Both the position numbers and the translations under genes were made by a program. From positions 25,186,116 to 25,250,115 of the forward strand of contig OY726571.1 in the NCBI GenBank assembly GCA_963383645.1: a stretch of 64,000 bases of DNA. The letters are read 5' to 3'. The notes beneath the pieces were generated by a model. It worked only from the letters and a program-made list of their open reading frames with translations, ran no database searches and had not been told where the DNA came from. Source of the stretch: Muscardinus avellanarius (Eukaryota; Chordata; Mammalia; Rodentia; Gliridae). Below, piece after piece: positions 1 through 12,774 of the stretch (the first letter of the stretch is position 1; each line of letters opens with the position of its first letter).

Positions 1-142
1 TTATCTCCCTGCCTCTGCTTTTCCCTGCTGAAGTTTATTCTCAACACAGTCCACTGAAAATGAGAGGTGAGGTCACTTGTTCACTTAAAGCTTTTCACAG
101 GCTACGACCTCTCTCCGGGCAAAAGTCAAATATCCTAAATGA

Positions 143-373
143 GACAGGCATGGTGGTGCACGCCTGTAATACCAGTACTTGGGAGGCTGAGACAGAAGGA
201 TTGCAGGTTCAAGATCAGCCTTGGCAACTTACTGAGACTCTTAGCAGTTTTTACATTTAGCAAGAACCTGCTTCAAAATAAAAATTAAAAAAAATTAAAA
301 TAGAGCTGGTGATATAGCTCAGAGATAGAATGCCCCTGCTGGGCTCAATATCTATTATCCAAAAAAAAAAAAG
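143..373 (+). mobile_element. B1-dID SINE, full length
   Basis: The B1 half carries an A-box-like 'catggtggtgcacgcctg', followed by an A-rich linker, the ID-like half ('gctggtgatatagctcag') and an A tail. An 11-bp direct repeat, 'atcctaaatga', flanks it at 132-142 and 374-384, so the insertion boundaries are clear. Confidence 0.85.
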
Positions 374-384
374 ATCCTAAATGA

Positions 385-719
385 TTTCCAACTTCAGAGT
401 TTATGAGCCCTGGCCTACTATTCTCTGGAACAATGGGCCTGGCTGACATTCCTCAAAGAAACCAAGCACAATCCCACTGCAGGATTTTTGCAATAACTCC
501 TCCCAATACTTGGAATCCCCAAGCTCCAGAAACTCTAAAGCTCCTTCCATCACTTCCTCCAGATCCTCACTCAAATAAACCCTCTTCTCAGTAGGGCCTT
601 CCCTTGTGGTCCTATTTAACACTGCTACAATCCACGTGCATGCACACGCGCACATTTATGTTCTCTCTAACCCCCTTTTCTTCTTGGCATCCATCACAAT
701 ATATCAAGCTCTCTGCTGT
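385..719. other. Intronic stretch, nothing recognised
   Basis: Mixed-composition DNA. Short open frames occur on both strands but show no family resemblance and no splice context. I see no gene here. Confidence 0.5.
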
Positions 720-917
720 ACTTACCAGGTTCCATATTTATCTCCCCCACTAGACAGCAAGCCCCGTGACACAAGGATTGTGTTGGTTTGTTGTGTTGCA
801 ATGAATTGTTAGGCAACTCAACAAATTCTTTGGCTAATTCAACAGATTTTTCTCTCAGCAAGGAATAGTGCCTGGCTTATAATAGGTGCTTAATAAATGT
901 GTGTTGTCTGAATGAAT
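720..917 (+). repeat. L2 LINE 3'-end relic
   Basis: The segment runs from 'ccccactagacagcaag' to 'agtgcctggcttataatagg' and ends 'aataaatgtgtgttg', followed by gaatgaatg. This order is the familiar 3' end of mammalian L2. It is diverged and has no visible target duplication, so it is old. Confidence 0.6.
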
Positions 918-1339
918 GGTACATGAATGAAGGGTCCTGGCTGGTGTTCTATTGACCTCCCCTCTTCACAGCTCTGCCACACGCCTCTGTATCTGAGGCC
1001 AACACAGAGTACACTGAGGCCTCATTCTGTCTCTCAGGGGGGAAAGCGGGCCTCTATACCACTCTCTCATTGGCCAGAGCCCACCTTTTGGAAAGCTGGA
1101 CCAGGAGGCCAGTTTGTATAAGGAAGCTCTGGTAACTGATTCTGACGGACTGTCAAGTCTACAATCCAAAATATCTTGTCTGTCATTCTAAGGGAAAGGA
1201 GGAGAAATCCAAAAGCAAAAAGTCTCTGATCAAGCAATTTCCAACTCTCCCTACCAGCTTCTTACTGAAAAAGCAGGCAGAAGAGATGGAAGCCACATCT
1301 GGACCAGGTGAGGGCAGTGCACACTTGCCAGCCCAGCCA
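918..1339. other. Intronic stretch, nothing recognised
   Basis: No coding signal, RNA gene or clear repeat was seen between the L2 relic and the next SINE. Confidence 0.45.
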
Positions 1340-1500
1340 CTCAGAGGATGGCAAATTGGAGGCCAGCCTGGGCACCTTAGTGAGAGCTTGTTTTAAAATA
1401 AAATAAAAAGGACTGGGAATATAACTCAATGATAGAGCACTTGTCTAGCATGTATGAGGCTTTGGTTTGATCCTCAGTACTGCAAAAGGAAAGAAAAAAA
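1340..1500 (+). mobile_element. B1-dID SINE, 5'-truncated
   Basis: Only the end of the B1 half ('ggccagcctgggcacc') is left, joined to a complete ID-like half ('gagcacttgtctagcatg'). The ID half keeps the longer ID-type sequence. The tail runs into a GGAA microsatellite. Confidence 0.75.
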
Positions 1501-1527
1501 AAGGAAGAGAAGAAAGACAGAAGGGGG

Positions 1528-1571
1528 AAGGAAGGAAGGAAGGAAGGAAGGAAGGAAGGAAGGAAGGAAGA
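1528..1571. repeat. (GGAA)n microsatellite
   Basis: About 11 uninterrupted GGAA units grow out of the A-rich tail of the adjacent SINE. The same SINE-tail GGAA expansion recurs at 16463 and 32113. Confidence 0.95.
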
Positions 1572-1659
1572 AGAGTCACATCTGATAAAGAAGTACCTTC
1601 TAAAAGTCAATTCATCTTCTGGTACACAAGAGTAGTGTGTGAAGTTGGGAGGTGATGGA

Positions 1660-3030
1660 GCCCAGAGAGCTCTTAGTGCTGTACAAATAGAAGCAGTGTG
1701 CTTTTCTAAGGTGCTGTGTTGGGGAGGGTAAGAACAAGTCTAAAGTGGGAACCTATTCTTAAACCACTCACATACGGAATGTCTCTTTTGGTGTCAAGAT
1801 GCTGAATAAAAGAAAATGAATTCCCTATTATTTTTCTCTTTCTTATCCTTTCCCCTTTTTAGGATTCATGAATTTGCTAAAGTCGTTTATAGTCCTCCTT
1901 TATAGTCCAGGAAGAAGAGTTCTGCAGAATTCTAACTATCATGTGTAAGAGGGAATAAAAGATGTAAAATAGACAAAGGTGTCTTTTCCAAACAGTGCCA
2001 TAAATTCTTTTAAAACGTGTCTGCATACTGTCCTCAATGTGCCAATCTTGGCACATCCATTTGTCATCTTACAATTGTGCAAAACTTTTTAAAAATCTTT
2101 ATTTTCAAAATTCATCCTGATGCCGAACTTACTTTCGCAACTTATTTAAATGCATCCACAATGAATGTCGCCCTGAATTGCGGGATATTCACGAAGACAG
2201 GCACCCTCCATAACTCCAGCTCCTTCTGTTTCAGGCTGCTGCTCTTGGCTCCTTTTAACCTGCTTGCTTCCTCTTTCTTTTAATGTTCTCATGATGCACA
2301 GGGCTTTTCAAATTTCTCCATATCACTGACAGGAAAGAGAAGGTCAACAGTAGGAGGTACATTATCTAAAAGACCATCTCGTAATGTGATATTGCCGCCA
2401 TTTTCAAACAAATTCAATGTGAATGCATTGAACGTGTGATGGATGTGTGATGGATGTGTAGGAACTTGTGCTTTCTGCCCAGCGAGCAAAGCTCTCCAGC
2501 CTTCCCGGGACAAGCCAAGGCCAACTTTCCCCAGTTCCCCTGCCACTGGGTCTTGTACATGGTAAAGCTACAAACTGAGATTATTCTGTTGTTCCCTTGA
2601 CATCTACACAGAAAATAGTCTCTACTATTCAAATGCTATATATCATCAAACCAGATCTTTAAATTAGGCAGTCATTCAAAGAGAATTTGTCATTCTGAAT
2701 GTATTAGACTTGACTCAATACGTCGTTTTATTTTCTCGGGCAGAGACAATGCTGGTAGACCGTGCTAATTCATCTCTCTGGAGTGCCAAAAGGAGGTAAA
2801 GAAAAATGTTAGGACACACAAAGCATTGCCTTATCTTTTCAAATCTTAGTATATGTTTTAAAAATTGAGACAGAACTATGAAGACAAACTTCAAGTGCCT
2901 TACAGCAAACATGATTTTAGTCCCATCCATAGTCTCAGATGACAAAATTGGACATCTTAGGTAGCAATCTGATTCAAGTCATAATGGATTGAGAGGTGCT
3001 TCGGAGCTAACAAATTTATTTTTCTTATTC
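1660..3030. other. Intronic stretch, no gene
   Basis: AT-rich to mixed sequence. Open frames such as 2017-2283 have no recognisable domain. I see neither splice-bounded exons nor RNA genes. Confidence 0.5.
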
Positions 3031-3039
3031 TCTGTGGCA

Positions 3040-3062
3040 TACACACACACGCACGCGCGCGT

Positions 3063-3102
<40 letters not shown>
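3040..3102. repeat. (CA)n microsatellite with CG interruption
   Basis: Alternating purine-pyrimidine tract of CA repeats with an internal 'cgcgcgcgtgcg' stretch, which could adopt Z-DNA. It lies just upstream of a minus-strand SINE. Confidence 0.95.
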
Positions 3103-3145
3103 GTTTTTGTTGTTTCTTATTGTTTCTTTTATTTATTTACTTATT

Positions 3146-3352
3146 TTTTTGGTGGGTCTGGGGATGGAACCCAGAGGCATTTGACCTCCAAGCTACAGCC
3201 CCCGCCCTATTTTTTATTCTTTATTTTGAAACTGGGTCTCACTGAGTTGCAGAGGGCCTCACTAAGTAGCTGAGGCTGTCTGCGAACCGTGATCCTCCGG
3301 TCTCAGCCTCCTGAATGCTGGGATTACAAGCATGCGCCACCACGCCCAGCTT
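3146..3352 (-). mobile_element. B1-dID SINE
   Basis: Reverse-complement copy: ID half ('ggtctggggatggaaccc') first, then the linker, then the B1 half ending 'gcgccaccacgcccagc'. Nearly full length. Confidence 0.85.
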
Positions 3353-3494
3353 ATTTTATTTTTAACATAGGTATTTGATACATGTCTCTACACATAAATA
3401 CAAACTTTTTCTGGCTCAAATGACAGGAATAAATGAAATTTTAAAGCTAGTCATAAGTTCATGATTTTTTTTTTTAATAGGATACCACCTGGTT

Positions 3495-3580
3495 GCTAAA
3501 ACTTGCCTCACACCTGAGATCCTTCTGTCTCAGCTTCCCACATACTGTGATTACAGGCATGTACCACCACACCCAGATTA
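3495..3580 (-). mobile_element. B1-half SINE fragment
   Basis: Only the reversed B1 half is present ('gatccttctgtctcagcttcc' region to 'accaccacacccag'). The ID half is missing and divergence is high. Confidence 0.65.
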
Positions 3581-3589
3581 ATTACAATT

Positions 3590-4455
3590 TAATTGTACAA
3601 ATTTATGAATACCATGTACATTTAATAACAGCTACATTTTTATAATATTCTTGCTATGAAGTATACAGGGATTTCTGATGCTAAAAATGGGGCAGCAACA
3701 TAATTTTATTTAATCATACAGACTACACAGAACATTTAGGATAGCAAAAAAGAAAAAAAAGACATGGTTATCATCTTGAATAAAACTGATGACAAGGAAT
3801 CTCTCGAGTTCTCTAGAGCATGGGTTAGTGTAACCTAAACACTAGACAGCAGCAGACCTTGTGTGAGACCAACAGAGATGAGAAATTGGTAGGAAAAAAA
3901 AAAGAGTGGGGAGGCTTATTAGGAGAGGACTCAAAAACCAATCACAAGTATTCATCCCTGAAAGAAGACCTTCTATAGACCAAAATCAAAAACAATCAAT
4001 TATTAAAATTAGCAGTGAAATTCAAAGACTTCCCACAGGCCCCAAGCTGAGTGAGGACCAGTACAAATAGACAATCAGACACAAGTAAGGACCATGGGAA
4101 CACAAGCCAGGCTAATGCAGCTGTAGCCTGGGAGAGCCTCACAAACACGCCAGGATACTCCTGTTTGGAAAGACAGAGACTCATCCCATCCCCACCCAAC
4201 CCCCACAAAAAAGGGGAAAAAAAGAAATCTGCTGTGAATTAGACCCAATATGAAATATGAGCAATCCGTAGACACAAAAGCCAGAGGAGTTTGAGAGAGA
4301 CATCACAAAGTACAAAATAACACATTTAAAGGTAACAAAACTGCTTTGTAAGGAACCCTACACAACACAGAGTTAAAGTTTTTGTGAATCAGGCACAGAT
4401 CAGAGACAAAGATAATTCTATTAAAAAAAAGAAAGAAAGAAAAGAAAATATCATG
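3590..4455. other. Intronic stretch, no gene
   Basis: AT-rich DNA with A-rich runs. Overlapping short open frames on opposite strands at 3996-4275 are not convincing as coding. Confidence 0.5.
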
Positions 4456-4458
4456 TTT

Positions 4459-4678
4459 AGCCAAACGTGATGGTGCATGCTTGTAATCCCAGTACTTGGG
4501 AGGCTGAGACAGGAGGATCACAGGTTCTCAGCCAGCATCAGCTCTTTGGTGAGGTCCTCCACAACTTTGTAAGGCCCTGTTTCAAAATAAAGAATAAAAA
4601 AATAGGGTTGGGGGTGTAGCTTGGAGGTAGACTGCCTCTGGGTTCCATCTCCAGTGCCACAAAAAATAAAATAAAATG
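4459..4678 (+). mobile_element. B1-dID SINE
   Basis: Complete order of B1 half, A-rich linker ('aaaataaagaataaaa') and ID half, ending in an A-rich tail. Confidence 0.85.
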
Positions 4679-4727
4679 AAAGATCATGTTTTTAAATACT
4701 TCACATAAATAAAAAATATAAAAAAAA

Positions 4728-4800
4728 ATAAGTCTGGGAGTGTAGCCCATAGGTAGAAGGGTTTCCAGGAACCTGGGTACCACCAAAAAAAAAAAAAAGA
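4728..4800 (+). mobile_element. ID-half SINE fragment
   Basis: A lone dID half ('gtctgggagtgtagccca') ending 'gggtaccacc' and an A tail. It carries the 'agaagggtttccaggaacc' variant of the subfamily also seen at 14536, 21392, 44790 and 58279. Confidence 0.7.
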
Positions 4801-4928
4801 AAATAATACAAGACAAGTCAAAATAAAAATTTTAAACCTATTTACACATTTAAAGGACTATATCTGAGAATTCAGTGAAAATCATCATTCAGTGAGAATT
4901 CATCAACTACTTTATTTTGTTATATCAT

Positions 4929-5000
4929 ACTATGGATTGAACCTAAGGCTTCATGCATGCTAGGCAAGCACTCTACCACTGAGCTACACTCTCAGCCCTG
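4929..5000 (-). mobile_element. ID element
   Basis: Reverse-complement ID with the full tRNA-like core ('gcatgctaggcaagcactc' then 'ctgagctacactctcagccc'). No B1 half is attached. Confidence 0.75.
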
Positions 5001-5062
5001 GGTTTTTGTTTGTTTGTTTGTTTTGTGTTTTTTTTTTCTTTTTTGCTTTTGTGGGTTTTTTG

Positions 5063-5262
5063 TGGTACTGGAGATGGAACTCAGGGGCATTCTACCTCTG
5101 AGCTATGCCCCCAGCCCAATTTTTTATTCTTTATTTTGAAACAAGGTCTCACTGAGTGGTCTCACTAAGTAGTAGCTGAGGCTGTCTGAGAACTAGGATC
5201 CTCCTGTCTCCACCTCCCAAATGCTGGGATTACAAATATGCATCACCACGCCTGTCCCTAGG
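5063..5262 (-). mobile_element. B1-dID SINE
   Basis: Reversed copy from 'gtggtactggagatgg' to 'catcaccacgcctgtcc'. It contains an internal repeat of 'gtctcactgag/gtctcactaag' in the B1 half. Confidence 0.85.
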
Positions 5263-5264
5263 TT

Positions 5265-6940
5265 CTATTTTTAAAATAAAGGAAAAAGTGAACATTCAAG
5301 TAAAAAGAATAAACCAGACTTGGAAGCACATTTTTACCAGAAGATAATGAAGCAGTATTGTAATGGTGCTAAAGAAAATATGTAAGCCAACAATTTTATA
5401 TACAACTAAATTATCTTTCAGGCATGAACCATCAAAATACAGTTATAAACATTCAGAAACTTAGGACTTATTTTTACCAAGATCCTTTCTGAACAACCTT
5501 CTAGAAAAGGACCATCAAAAAACCATGAGCTGTTTGCAGAAGCTTGGAGAGGGATTTTTTTTAGAATGTGTGATAAGGAGAAAGTATGTACAAATTGTGT
5601 GTGATCTGACAATGAAAAAATAATACAAATAACAAATGATAAAAGTAAGTAGAAATCTGAATTCATTTTATGATTGTCACTTAGGCATTAACTAGGTATA
5701 AAAGAATATCACCTCTTCAGCCCAGTGAGCATGACAGAAGAAAAATGTAAAAAATATAACTGACTTTGGTATTGCTTAGAGAAAGGTACAGTTAAGAATT
5801 ATCTTTAAAAAAGGAAAATTATACAGAATATTAGTATAAAGATATCCAGTAGAAAAAAAAACATACTAGCCAAAGATTGCAAAACAGACCACATGATAAA
5901 AGACTTTTTAGATAAAAGTCAATATATAAAACATCAATATGTCAGAACTCAGATCAAACATAAATGAATCTGCTGGGGAAAAAATCAGATTGCCTAATAA
6001 TGTAAAGCAAATCTAACTCTCTGATGTATATGAGACTTAACTAAATCAAAATGATACAGAAAGATTAAGATTTAAGAATAAGCACAAATATATCAGACAA
6101 ATTGAAATGAGAAAGCAGAGTCTGAGATCTTTACATGAAACAAAGGAGAATTCAGGACAAAAACAAAAAAGGTAAAATGTTAAAAGAGGCCAAAATGACA
6201 CTTCCATACCAAAGACTACAATCCATTGAAAAACAACTTTCATATAACAAAAACTACTGGAAATGCAGAGAAACAGACAGATGAATGCTAATAAAAAGAT
6301 AGTTCAACATACCTCCCTCAGTCCAGGACAAAACAGACCAGAATTGAAAAATATCTATAAAGTCAAAATCACTTAATCAATAAGGTAGATCTGATATACA
6401 TATCTAACCCTGAAATATTCTTTTATACGTTTCTAACTCTGAGATACTTTTAGATTTGTATTCTTTTCAAATGTACAGATTTAAGAGTATGTTACTGCAC
6501 AAACAAGATTTTGAGCACATATGCAAAAAAAAAAAAATCCAAGCCTTAAAATAAAATAAAAAGTACCCTATAATCTTAAACTTGAATTGAAATGTCAGTG
6601 TTAATTTGTATCCCCCCTCCACTGTCCTGTTTTGGGAAACACCAGTTTTCCAGCTTTGTTCACTGTAATGTTCTAGACACAATTACAATCCATTCTCAGT
6701 GAGCACAACTAAGCCTCTATTATGATCTCTAAGTGGCATTCCTCACTAAATAGGACCAAAGGTTATTGAAGAAATATGACTTCAGTGGTAGGGCAGGAAA
6801 TGCGGCAGGTGGCACATGAGATTTAGCAGGAAAGGAAGCAAGCTCCCAAAGGCTAGAGTGGACCGAGCTGAAGGACAAATGGATCAGCTAAGAGCAGATC
6901 TCACTGTCATGGATGAGGCAATGAAAACACCGAAAGAAGT
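5265..6940. other. AT-rich intronic stretch, no gene
   Basis: About 1.7 kb of strongly AT-rich sequence, possibly an old LINE. I could not assign a family. No exon, RNA gene or open frame worth naming. Confidence 0.45.
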
Positions 6941-6945
6941 AACCC

Positions 6946-7014
6946 ACGGGCGTGGTGGTGCACGCTGGTAATCCCCGCGCTTGGGAGGCCGAGACAGGAG
7001 GATCGCACAGGTTG
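6946..7014 (+). mobile_element. B1-half SINE, 3'-truncated
   Basis: Starts 'gggcgtggtggtgcacgc' and ends abruptly after 'gaggatcgcacaggttgc'. The linker and ID half are missing. Confidence 0.7.
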
Positions 7015-7033
7015 CTTAAAATGTATTGAATAT

Positions 7034-7172
7034 AGCCAAGTGTCATGGTGCACGCTTGTAATCCCATTTGGAGGCTGAGACTGGGAGGATCGCTGTTCTC
7101 GGACAGCCTCAGCTACTTAAAATATCTCAGTAGTACAATGGCACTAAGTTCCATCCCCAGTACCGCACAAAA
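7034..7172 (+). mobile_element. B1-dID SINE with internal deletion
   Basis: The B1 half runs directly into a remnant of the ID 3' end ('ttccatccccagtaccgc'). The linker and most of the ID half are lost. Confidence 0.7.
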
Positions 7173-7531
7173 AAATTTATTTTATTGAATATAGAAAACA
7201 TTAAAAATGTATAATGAAAGTGAAAGTAGAGAAAGACAAACAAAATAAAACTCAAATATCACAACCATTCACAGTTGCCAGGACACCAAATAACTACTCT
7301 GCAAATAGACATTTAAAAGGAAATCAGTTAAGCATTTTCTTTTCTTTCCTAGTATGGTATACATTTCAAGATGACCAAAGAGCCCTGGTAGTTAAGGGTT
7401 TCCGTGTAGATGACCTGATAATAAGCTTAAAATGAAGATCAACATTGGTATTCATCTGAAACAATAATTGGTTTGAGCAATGATGATCACTGGATGATAA
7501 AACCTGTAGGCAAAGTTTTTTTTGTGTGTGT

Positions 7532-7735
7532 ATGGTACTGGGGATGGAACCCAGGGGCATTCTACCTGCGAGCTACACCCCCAGCCCTATTTTTTAGTCT
7601 TTTTATTTTTTGAAACAGGTTCTCACTGAGTTGCAAAGGGCCTCACTAAGTAACTGAGGCTGTCTGCGAACCATAATCCTCTTGTCTCCACGTCCCAAAA
7701 GCTGGGATTACAAGCATGTGCCACCACACACAGCT
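7532..7735 (-). mobile_element. B1-dID SINE
   Basis: Complete reversed copy from 'atggtactggggatgg' to 'ccaccacacacagc'. Confidence 0.85.
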
Positions 7736-7904
7736 AGGCAAAGTATTAATAAAAATATTTACAACAAAAATATCAAGCAACCATCACCTGCACCCATTGA
7801 TCAATTTTAGCATCTTTGAAATACACACACTTTTTGATATATGATGCAATCAGAAAGGACTTTAGATGAGCAAGGAAATCAAGAACCCTCCCTCTGAAGT
7901 GTTC

Positions 7905-8305
7905 TTTTTTACATACTTTTATGTGGTGCATTGTGATTATACATCATACTGGTGATAGAGTGATAGAAATATACATGCCCACAACTCTTGGAGCACTTCC
8001 CTTCAGTGCCTACCCGTCTCCCTCCCCTCCCTGTACATGTCTTTGAGATTGGAATTGGAAATTCTGCATATATACATGACATTTTTTCAACTGCTATACC
8101 CTTTACATCTTCATCCCCTTCCTCCCTTTCCTAATCCCCCTCAATCACTACATTGGACTCTGCTTTTCTATACGATGCTATCCTTTTTTCCAAGTTTCAC
8201 TCTATCTTCTACACATGAGAAAATATATATCTAGCGATTCATTCATTTTTTTTTTGAGACTGGCCAATCTCGCTTAGTATAATATTCTCAAGTTCCATCC
8301 ATTTA
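7905..8305 (-). mobile_element. L1 3' end (sciurid type)
   Basis: Read on the minus strand this ends in the 'gtgcaccaataaaa'-like L1 terminus seen elsewhere here; on the plus strand it reads 'gtggtgcattgtgattatac'. A C-rich stretch ('cccctccctgtacatg') is the reversed G-rich 3' UTR tract. A further L1-like piece follows ('ctcgcttagtataatattc'). Confidence 0.65.
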
Positions 8306-8309
8306 CTTT

Positions 8310-11300
8310 ATAAAATAAAAACAATTTAACAAAGGCTTCAGCTATAAATTTAGTCCTCTGGAAATTCAGAAGTAGAGACATATTTAAATAGCACCTCCAG
8401 CCAAATTTAGAAGGCAGGAACCTAATATCTTCCATCAGACCACAGAGTTTGGGGGAGGAGTAAAGAGGAACTGTTCTTGATTTCAAGACACTAAGGTGCA
8501 TAGAAGGTTTGAATACGCGAAAACTGTTTGTATCACAAATAGAATGAGGTTACCAAAAAGAGACGTGTTTACACAGCAAGAGACTGTGAATATGGACCAG
8601 ACCTAGAGGACACTATGTGATGGTTAGTATGTGGGGATGTGCAGTGTTTTCTCTCTCTCTTTCTTGTTCATTATCACTTTAATTCTTCCCCCACCCTTCC
8701 TCTCTTCTTTCTCATTCTCCCTCCCTCCATCTCTCTCACCTCCCTTTGGAGAAGCTTATTGAAGCATCGAGGTGAAATGACATGATGTGTGGCATTAATT
8801 TAAAACTTTTCCAGTAAAACAGGAGATTGGGAAACGAATAATAGATGAGGAAGCATGGCAAAATGCTGCTGGCTTTTGAGGTTCAGTGATTGGCACGGAG
8901 AAACTTTTGTAATGAAATTTCTTTAAATGCTTTGCTTCTGACAGTATGTGGGAACCTAATAACTAAAGGGAAAGAGAAAGCATACCTGAACTTTTGTATA
9001 ATGTTGCAGGTTGCTAAACATCCGCATGTTAATTTTACTTGCACCCCAAAGTTAAAATCTTTATTGTATACTGAAACCCATCATTAGATCCTATTGTGCT
9101 TGAGTGAGATAGAGCCTCAATAACATAACATTTTACCCCCAATTTTTTTAGGATATTTTCATAGCCCTATCTTAGAACTTGGAACTGGTACAGAATATAT
9201 GAAATAAGATGTTACATGTATTTATAAACATAAAACACTTTATTGTCTGACAAAATCTCTCTCTTCTCTTCTTTTTTTTCTCTCTCTCATTTTATAGATT
9301 GTAACAAAAATTATTAGTTGTCTAGAGGATCTTCTTGCCAGTAAATAAAATAACCTTTGAAATCATACCATGATTAGTAAAATTTATGTAATAATTCATG
9401 TTTCTAAAATGTTTGTTGTAATTAGTTTAATCTTCCAAACATGTATGAAACATAAGCTTCAGTTATTCATCATTTCAGTTATTCATCATTTACTGTGTAG
9501 CGATAGAGGCTGCACTGGTATTTTAAAAAGGAGAGAGAGAGGAATAAAATGAAATAGAATCACTATCAAACCATGTTCAGGGGAGATTCTAATCATTACA
9601 ACCAAAATGACTGTGTAGGGATGTGAGTTAATCATGAAGAAGGTCAAAATGATCAGTCAATTTTCTGGTATAAAGAAATAATCCTATTTAATGGAGGGTT
9701 AAATAGCCAGAGATCTTTAAAAACCTAAGACACAGAAGCCACATAACTGCAAATGATAAGGAGCTGTGTATGGCAAGGCTTCTCAAATTCGCATAAACGT
9801 CTCTTTGCAGGGATGCCCAGCCATGTGCCCAGGCAGCCATGGAATCACAGGATAGAACAGCCTGTCTTCCTGAACCTTCAGTTCTATTTAAAAATTCAAA
9901 GGCAAACATCTCCTGAGTATAACAATGATACAAATGTCTGTGTTACAGAATATGTGTTCCCCCTCTCTGTTGTCAGCCTGGTCCACATTGAAAACTTTAA
10001 AAGACACCAGTCTATGGAAAAGTCTGGATGTATAAAACAGGCTGTCCTCTTTGAAGATCCAAGAACTCATTCATTTCTAGCCCTCTCAGTATTCAGGTCC
10101 CAAGGCTGACTCTCTTCAACTAAACTGCATGAGAAGCCATGATCCATGTGAAAATGTCCCCTATTCATTGGCAATGAAAACGGCCACTGCCACCAAGCTC
10201 AGAACCCCATGGGTGAAAAACAGTCAGTGCACTGAGTCTCTGACAGCTTTGCAGGCTGAAAATGCCCGCTGGGAAATTTCTGTATTGATTTTGCATGAGA
10301 AATCGTTATCAAAGGGAATAGAGAAACATGAAATCCATTATCATCAGCACATTCTTTCCATGTGAGCAGACCATGCCGGAGTCAAAAAGCTATTTGATGA
10401 ATATAGAATCAATAAAGACAAAGAAATTGCTCAGTGGTATCAGGGATGCCAATGGGTTTGGATTGCCAGAGAGAACAACACTTGCAGTCTCTTGGCTCTT
10501 GTCACCCAACTTCAGCACCATCTGCAGGATAGCATTCCATCCATGAGAGCTGGGAATCTGTAGCCGCTAGTTACCCTGGGCAGCATTTGAATGGCACTGA
10601 CGGCATTAACTTATCGTCACCTCTTCCTGTCTTTTCATTACTGGATATTATTCTCTTCTAAACTAAGCTACTCAGAGTGGATCATCATGGCGTTTTTCTG
10701 GCCATCCTGTCTCCTCCTGATAACCTTATATAACTACTATCTTCTCCACTAAGTGTTCACTTTTATTCATCTTTTCTCATTCTGCAAATATTAATAGGCC
10801 AAGCACTAATCATAAAGGATAGATGGGGAGCGCCTTAGATGTAGTGCTTGCTCACCTGCAGCTTAAAGAACAGCAAGCACTAATGAGAGTGTGCCGTTCT
10901 CATCATTTTGAGGGACAGACGCCTCACTCGTAGGATACTGACTAAATCCGAGAGTTCTTGAAACCCTCTTTAATGTGCATAATGACTTGTGATGAGGCCA
11001 CATCTCCGCAACTGTCCCATGGCAGACATGACAGAATTGGAACATGCTGCTCTTCAGTAGTCTCAGCTCAGGCACTCCAGCAAGGAGCAAATCCATAATT
11101 CATCCCCTGCTACTAATAGGCTACCTGATATATGTGCGTTCAAATGAGCAAATAAAATGCCATATTACAACTCCCAAATTAAAATTTGAGATATTTAGTA
11201 AAGTGCTAAATATCCACCGTTGTTTCTCATTTTTAAATTCTACACACATCAATTAAGCTCATTTTTCCATGTGTGCTACACACTGTGCAATTAGAAAAAT

Positions 11301-11380
11301 TCAAGGTTAAATAAGAAATGGACATTGTTCTCAGTTCCTCACAGGCAAGTATCAATCCTCAGTTCTACTCAATTCTCAGG
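8310..11380. other. Low-repeat intronic stretch
   Basis: About 3 kb with few recognisable young repeats. It includes a CT-rich patch at 8650-8745 and a nearly open frame at 10129-10560 that I cannot assign. No splice-bounded exon was identified. Confidence 0.45.
10129..10560 (+). other. Nearly open frame, unassigned
   Basis: One frame runs 143 codons with a single internal TGA (10363-10365) before a TAG near 10560. The conceptual translation is of mixed composition. I recognise no domain, and there is no obvious promoter or splice context. It could be a decayed coding segment or chance. Confidence 0.2.
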
Positions 11381-11570
11381 CACCTATGTTCAAATTCTAG
11401 TTCCAACATTTGCTAGATATATTAGAATCAGGCAACTTTTTTTAATCATTCTCAGTTTTTCCCAGCAATAAAATGAGAATAATAGTCCCTGTGCTGTAGA
11501 GTTTGCTGTAGGTATAATAATTCATAAAAATATTACCTCAATGTCTAGCACATGACAAGTGGTCAACAGA
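11381..11570 (+). repeat. MIR SINE relic
   Basis: Segments resemble the MIR order: 'gttcaaattctagttcc', then a 'tctcag...cccagcaataaaatgagaataatag' core, then 'atgtctagcacatgacaag'. Highly diverged, as expected for this ancient family. Confidence 0.6.
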
Positions 11571-12369
11571 AATGACCTGTTAGTGCTGGCATTGATGGTG
11601 GCCCTGATAATAGTGAGGATGGTAGTGGTAGTAGTAAGTCACAAGTTCGAATCAATGGCTAACAGTGACTGGGATGCTGGTTTTTAAAAGCCTCTGGCCA
11701 TCTCTCAAAGCATGTAGAATTGCCCAAAGATTCTCATATGCTATGGTTATTGATACTGAAAATTTAAAAGACACCATATCTAAAAGAAAAATTATATTGA
11801 ACTCCATTCCATGACAAAGTGAAAGTGAATGAATAGTCTCTCTTGAGGAAAATTGATTTTCCCTTTCTTAAAGGGTCCAATTTTTTAGATAATGTTCTGA
11901 ATAGAAGTCACAAGCTAAAGAAAACAAAGAAACTGAATATGGAAAAATAGATTGTTTCACATAGTATCAGATTCAACCCTGACATTCTGAGTGAGCAAAT
12001 AAGGGGTGAAGAGTTCAAGCTCTTATCTAGCCTGTACCTCGGGATAAATTGAGCAGAGAAATACAATAGCCCCTCATTTCTCAATGTTCCTTCTTCTTTC
12101 TCCTCCCCCCACTTCCCACCAATGAATTATAAAATTGCATATGGAATTTAGAAGCAGACTGATTTATATCTTCCAGCTCATCAAATACCTCCCTGGCTTT
12201 AGGAGCCCTTCAAACTCAAGTTACAAAATACTGGCAATGCAACTAAGAAGCTTGGATGTAACTACTTGAGCTGTATCTTGAGAAAACAATCTGGGTTAAT
12301 TTCTAAATAAAATAGTACAGATGGTGTCAGAGTCAACATTCTCACTGTTATATGATACACTCCAAGACA

Positions 12370-12772
12370 ACTGACCACACAACTTAGAGAAAGGAAGATT
12401 TATTTGCTCACAGTTTTTTTGAGATCTCGGGGTTTTAGTCCATGTGAGGCCAGGTACACACCCAGAGCTGGCATCAGGAAGCAGAGAGAGAAGGAGCGGA
12501 GCATGGGCTCTGTTCTCACATCATGGAGGCCAGATGCGAGAGAGAGCAAGCAAAAGGATTCAAAGACAAAAGCAGTTCCTGTGGCCACACCCCCAGGGAC
12601 CCACATTTTCTAGCCACAGCCCACCTGCCTAGGTTACCAACTAGGCTGTGGTAAATCCATCACAATGGATTATCTACTGATAAGATTACAACCTTCATGA
12701 GTTCATTGCATCAACTCTGAACTTTAATACAGGAGCTCTTTGGGGAATCGTCTATATCTAACCATGACAGAC
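12370..12772 (-). repeat. MaLR-like LTR, tentative
   Basis: Contains 'tttatttgctcacag' followed by a purine-rich 'gcagagagagaaggag' region, then a CA-rich section and 'catgagttcattgcatc'. The overall order resembles a reversed MaLR LTR. The subfamily is uncertain, and a different LTR class is possible. Confidence 0.4.
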
Positions 12773-12774
12773 CT

